Below are positions 6,719-9,137 of a DNA stretch of 9,137 bases, piece after piece. Source of the stretch: an uncultured Mollicutes bacterium (GTDB taxonomy: Bacteria > Bacillota_I > Bacilli_A > Acholeplasmatales > Anaeroplasmataceae); contig CAMWJY010000019.1 in NCBI GenBank assembly GCA_947174685.1, positions 1-9,137 of the forward strand, written 5' to 3'. The notes beneath the pieces are model-generated. The model saw only the letters and a list, made by a program, of their open reading frames with translations, was not told where the DNA came from and made no database searches. The position numbers and the translations under genes are program-made. Numbering within the stretch: position 1 is the first letter of the stretch; the number at the start of each line of letters is the position of its first letter.

Positions 6719-7627
6719 ATGCAGGCATTGGTTGTTTACAACATATATTCCGGCAAAAGTAAGATTGTAAAAAACATTGATTACATTTGCCAAAAACTAA
6801 AAAGTAAATATGAGATTGTAGAAACTTTTGCCTCTACAGGACCTAATTCCATTAGAGATTATGTTGTGCAGAATGCTGGCAAATATGATTTAGTGGTTGC
6901 AGCTGGTGGCGATGGTTCTATCAATGAAGTAGTGAATGGACTTATGATGCTTAAAAATCGTCCTACACTTGCTTATGTTCCAACAGGAACCTGTAATGAT
7001 ACAGGAAAAACTCTAGGATTAAAAAGAAGCTTACGTAAGACAATGAAAATTATCTTAAATGAGAATAAGACCTTCCTAGATGTAAATCAGATTAATGGAC
7101 AGTATTTTATTTATGGACTTGCTGCGGGGAATTTGACAGATGTCAGCTATGCTGCAAGCTATAAGGTTAAAAAGAAATTTGGTAGATTTGCTTACTATTT
7201 GGAAACTGTTAAATCCTTCAGCAAGGATAGAACAATCCATATAGATATTCAAACGAATGATAGAGTCATATCAGGCAAATTCTTTTTGTTTCTTGCAACA
7301 AACTCTAGATATCTTGCTTCCTTTAAGCTTCATCGTAAGAAAAGAATCTATTTAAATGAAGGAAAGCTATATGTCACTTTAATCCGTAAAACAAATCGTT
7401 TTATTAATGCTATTGATTTTGCTTTATTTATGCTTTTAGGAGAACGATATAAGCACAATATAGAGCATTTTGAAACAAGTAATATGATTATAACCTCTAA
7501 AAATGCGATTCCTTATAATACGGATGGCGAAAGTCTTCCTAAGCTCAGTCGCATTGAAGTAACAGTTTTATCAGAACAAATTGAAATGATTGTTTCAAAA
7601 AGAGTTCTAAAAAGACATTTTAATTAA
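6719..7627 (+). CDS. Lipid (diacylglycerol) kinase, YegS/DgkB/BmrU family
   Basis: A 302-residue soluble lipid kinase of the DAGK catalytic family. Motifs: N-terminal NIYSGK (8-13, the NPxSGK position with Pro replaced by Tyr), GGDGSINEVVNGL (63-75) for nucleotide binding, PTGTCNDTGKTLG (88-100) and NTDGE (267-271), carrying the catalytic-region Asp-Gly-Glu. In Bacillota, DgkB phosphorylates diacylglycerol released by lipoteichoic acid synthesis back to phosphatidic acid. That substrate is likely but not certain, because the family also includes kinases of other lipids. Predicted peripheral to the inner face of the membrane, with no transmembrane segment. The SD AGGTGAT (6707-6713) overlaps the ktrA stop codon, so the gene is read as the third member of the ktrB operon. 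No terminator is visible after it. Confidence 0.88.
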   Translation: MQALVVYNIYSGKSKIVKNIDYICQKLKSKYEIVETFASTGPNSIRDYVVQNAGKYDLVVAAGGDGSINEVVNGLMMLKNRPTLAYVPTGTCNDTGKTLGLKRSLRKTMKIILNENKTFLDVNQINGQYFIYGLAAGNLTDVSYAASYKVKKKFGRFAYYLETVKSFSKDRTIHIDIQTNDRVISGKFFLFLATNSRYLASFKLHRKKRIYLNEGKLYVTLIRKTNRFINAIDFALFMLLGERYKHNIEHFETSNMIITSKNAIPYNTDGESLPKLSRIEVTVLSEQIEMIVSKRVLKRHFN

Positions 7628-7655
7628 ATAATTTTAGCTTATTTTAGACATACTA
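7626..7655 (+). promoter_or_regulatory. Possible sigma-G-like (forespore) promoter before the germination genes
   Basis: -10 CATACTA (7649-7655) fits the published sigma-G pattern CATnHTA. AAATA (7626-7630) matches 4 of 5 bases of the -35 GHATR, with an 18-bp spacer. Forespore control of ger operons is established in Bacillus. The predicted start (about 7661) leaves only about 10 nt of leader, which weakens the case. A sigma-A reading (TATAGT at 7654-7659) has no good -35. Confidence 0.35.
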
Positions 7656-7660
7656 TAGTT

Positions 7661-7666
7661 GGTGAT
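7661..7666 (+). promoter_or_regulatory. Ribosome binding site deciding the GerAB-like start
   Basis: GGTGAT matches the distal half of AGGAGGTGAT and fits the ATG at 7671. The upstream in-frame TTG (7659), GTG (7662) and ATG (7665) overlap this SD and have none of their own. Confidence 0.5.
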
Positions 7667-7670
7667 GCAT

Positions 7671-8681
7671 ATGACCAAGTTGTCGAAAATAAGCTTTTTT
7701 TTATTTGTCAGTGTCTATAACTATCTTTGGTTAAGAATTATAATGTTTCCTTATTTTTATAATACCTATGGAAATATGGGAGTATATTATACCGCTATAA
7801 TAGCAGTGGCTATGATTTTAGTCTTTGCCTTTCTTCCCAAAAGGCTTATGCAGCATGATTATGTTGAGGGTTTTAAAAAATCGAATTTCAAATATTTTTA
7901 TAGTGCTATCCTTTTATTAGAAAATATATTTGGGGTAACCTTTTGTCTTTATCTGCTATCCAAAATATTTATTCCTTCAGGAAATTATTATATAATGCTG
8001 GGATTTGTGGCTATAGTTTTAGTAGCCTTATCTTACTATCAGCCTAAGGATATTATGGAAATTGCAACATTGTTTATTATTCTTGGATATGCGATTTTGA
8101 CCTTAACCTTGTTTTTTTATCCGGATTTAGATACATCTTTACTTTTTCCAATTAAAGAAACAAGCATAATCTCCTTACCCATTTTTGTGGTTTTATTTTT
8201 TGGGGATAACCTAACCTTTTTAATCAATAAGAAGGATGTAGAGTTTACAAAGCTGAATTTTATAATGGCTATATTTAGTGCGTTTATTCTATTTGGAGTG
8301 GAATATTTTATTTTGATAACGAATGCAGGGGATACGCTTTTTAAAGGCTTAAATGGGGTTGGCTTTATCAGCTTATCCATTGAACCTATATCAAAATATA
8401 TTGGTAACTTTGAGTTTGCCTATGTGTTTTATATTTTAATTAGCTGTATTTTTAAATATTCCTATAATTTGAGTGTGTTAAGAAATTCTATAGAGATTCA
8501 TAAGCATTTTATGGCAGTAGTATTATTCATAATGATTGTTGCCCTATGTTCTGTTTGTTATATATTTATTCCTCTGCAAGGACTATATTTAAGAGTAGTT
8601 GCAGTTCTCTTATTATGTGGTTTCTTAATTTTATTTTGGTTTTTAAAGGAGTGCTATCATGTTAGAAAAACTGAAGAATAA
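7671..8681 (+). CDS. GerAB-type spore germination permease (germinant receptor B subunit)
   Basis: A 336-residue, very hydrophobic protein with about ten membrane segments (roughly 8-28, 36-55, 76-100, 106-121, 130-150, 166-185, 196-216, 245-265, 278-300, 307-326) and a short charged tail. The layout and local patterns fit the GerAB branch of the APC superfamily: YPDLDTSLLFPI (150-161), FFGDNLTFL (176-184) where GerAB usually has FGE, EYFIL..NAG (211-220) and NFEFAYVFYILI (246-257). It is slightly shorter than typical GerAB (about 360). In Bacillus and Clostridium, B subunits recognise the nutrient germinant in the inner spore membrane. Sequence conservation within this family is low, so the call leans on context: a gene with clear GerAA motifs begins inside its last codons (23-nt overlap). 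The exact start is uncertain among 7659, 7662, 7665 and 7671. Confidence 0.75.
   Translation: MTKLSKISFFLFVSVYNYLWLRIIMFPYFYNTYGNMGVYYTAIIAVAMILVFAFLPKRLMQHDYVEGFKKSNFKYFYSAILLLENIFGVTFCLYLLSKIFIPSGNYYIMLGFVAIVLVALSYYQPKDIMEIATLFIILGYAILTLTLFFYPDLDTSLLFPIKETSIISLPIFVVLFFGDNLTFLINKKDVEFTKLNFIMAIFSAFILFGVEYFILITNAGDTLFKGLNGVGFISLSIEPISKYIGNFEFAYVFYILISCIFKYSYNLSVLRNSIEIHKHFMAVVLFIMIVALCSVCYIFIPLQGLYLRVVAVLLLCGFLILFWFLKECYHVRKTEE
8645..8651 (+). promoter_or_regulatory. Ribosome binding site of the GerAA-like gene
   Basis: AAAGGAG lies 7 nt before the ATG at 8659, inside the GerAB-like coding region. It fixes the start of the overlapping downstream gene. Confidence 0.8.
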
Positions 8682-9137
8682 TACAGATGTAGTTTACAAA
8701 GAAACGAAGGCAAATTGTACTATAGTTTATCAGGAGCATCTATGTAATATCATCGATTTTATGAAGGATTTATATCCAAGACTTTTAGAAGATCGGTATA
8801 GTGATTTAGATGAAATCATTCCAGGAATTTGTAAAAAGATTGATGGTAATGAGGATGAAATTATTCAGCTTATTTTTTGTGGGTTACTAATTTGTGAAAG
8901 AAATAGCCAATACTATGTCTTAGATTTATCTAAAGCCCCATCAAGACCAACAGGAGATTCTATTGCAGAGCCTGATAACGTCTTTGGACCTAGAGATGGC
9001 TTTGTTGAAAATTTTAAAGAAAATATTGCCCTCATCCGAACTCGAGTTAAGGATGACCGACTTAATATTGATACGGTTACAGTTGGAAGAAGAAGTAAGA
9101 CAATTCTTTCTTTATTATCTATTCAAGATATTCATAA
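8659..9137 (+). CDS. GerAA-type spore germination protein (partial, cut by the window end)
   Basis: An open frame of 159 codons from the ATG at 8659 to the last base, with no stop. It is the N-terminal soluble part of a GerA-family A subunit (family length about 480-530), so roughly two thirds is missing. Supporting motifs: the family's conserved block with EP (104-105), GPRDGFVEN (110-118) and ENIALIRTRVKD (121-132), followed by VGRRSKT (142-148), all in the right order and spacing for GerAA/SpoVAF proteins. Upstream, CGLLICERNSQYYVLDLS (74-91) fits the beta-strand segment that precedes this block. A subunits assemble with B and C subunits into nutrient-sensing receptors and can form the ion-release channel in the spore inner membrane. 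It overlaps the GerAB-like gene by 23 nt in a different frame. SpoVAF is a related alternative, but the adjacent B subunit favours GerAA. Confidence 0.9.
   Translation, partial: MLEKLKNNTDVVYKETKANCTIVYQEHLCNIIDFMKDLYPRLLEDRYSDLDEIIPGICKKIDGNEDEIIQLIFCGLLICERNSQYYVLDLSKAPSRPTGDSIAEPDNVFGPRDGFVENFKENIALIRTRVKDDRLNIDTVTVGRRSKTILSLLSIQDIH

Noticed and set aside
8117..8380. Open frame of 87 codons on the - strand
   Set aside because: Antisense to the GerAB-like permease gene; low-complexity Lys/Ser-rich translation with no family resemblance.

Overview
This window comes from an AT-rich (about two thirds A+T), spore-forming member of the Bacillota. The evidence is Shine-Dalgarno (SD) sequences of the AGGAG/GGTGAT type, DegV, KtrAB, a soluble diacylglycerol kinase and, at the right edge, spore germination receptor genes. 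Clostridia and Erysipelotrichia-like lineages both fit; the sequence alone does not decide between them. All genes lie on the + strand.

Layout. (1) Positions 77-3616 form a tight signalling cluster. It holds a 957-residue response regulator (receiver, HD-GYP, PAS-like, GGDEF, second sensor-like stretch, degenerate GGDEF), then a stand-alone HPt phosphotransfer protein 7 nt downstream, then a small TfoX N-domain protein 2 nt after that. (2) Positions 3617-3751 hold a strong sigma-A type promoter and a nested palindrome ahead of a DegV-family fatty-acid-binding protein gene, which ends in a clear intrinsic terminator (4635-4664). (3) A new promoter at 4679-4707 drives ktrB-ktrA (K+ channel and its RCK regulator, overlapping by 4 nt). 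A YegS/DgkB-type lipid kinase gene follows 10 nt after ktrA. (4) From 7671 to the right edge lies a germinant-receptor cluster: a GerAB-type permease, overlapped by 23 nt by a GerAA-type gene cut off by the window end. A possible forespore (sigma-G-like) promoter precedes it.

How they work together. The first cluster reads as a phosphorelay output controlling cyclic-di-GMP: HPt His61 could exchange phosphate with receiver Asp61, gating a protein that carries intact synthesis (GGDEF) and breakdown (HD-GYP) domains. A C-terminal dead GGDEF domain keeps an RxxD inhibitory-site motif and may sense c-di-GMP. DegV, the lipid kinase and KtrAB are membrane and ion housekeeping functions. The Ger genes encode the spore nutrient sensor, in the unusual order B before A.

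The most interesting candidates are the multi-domain c-di-GMP protein with its adjacent HPt, the germination pair, and the palindrome in front of degV. No rRNA, tRNA, mobile element or CRISPR array was seen, and no gene-free stretch exceeds 300 bases.
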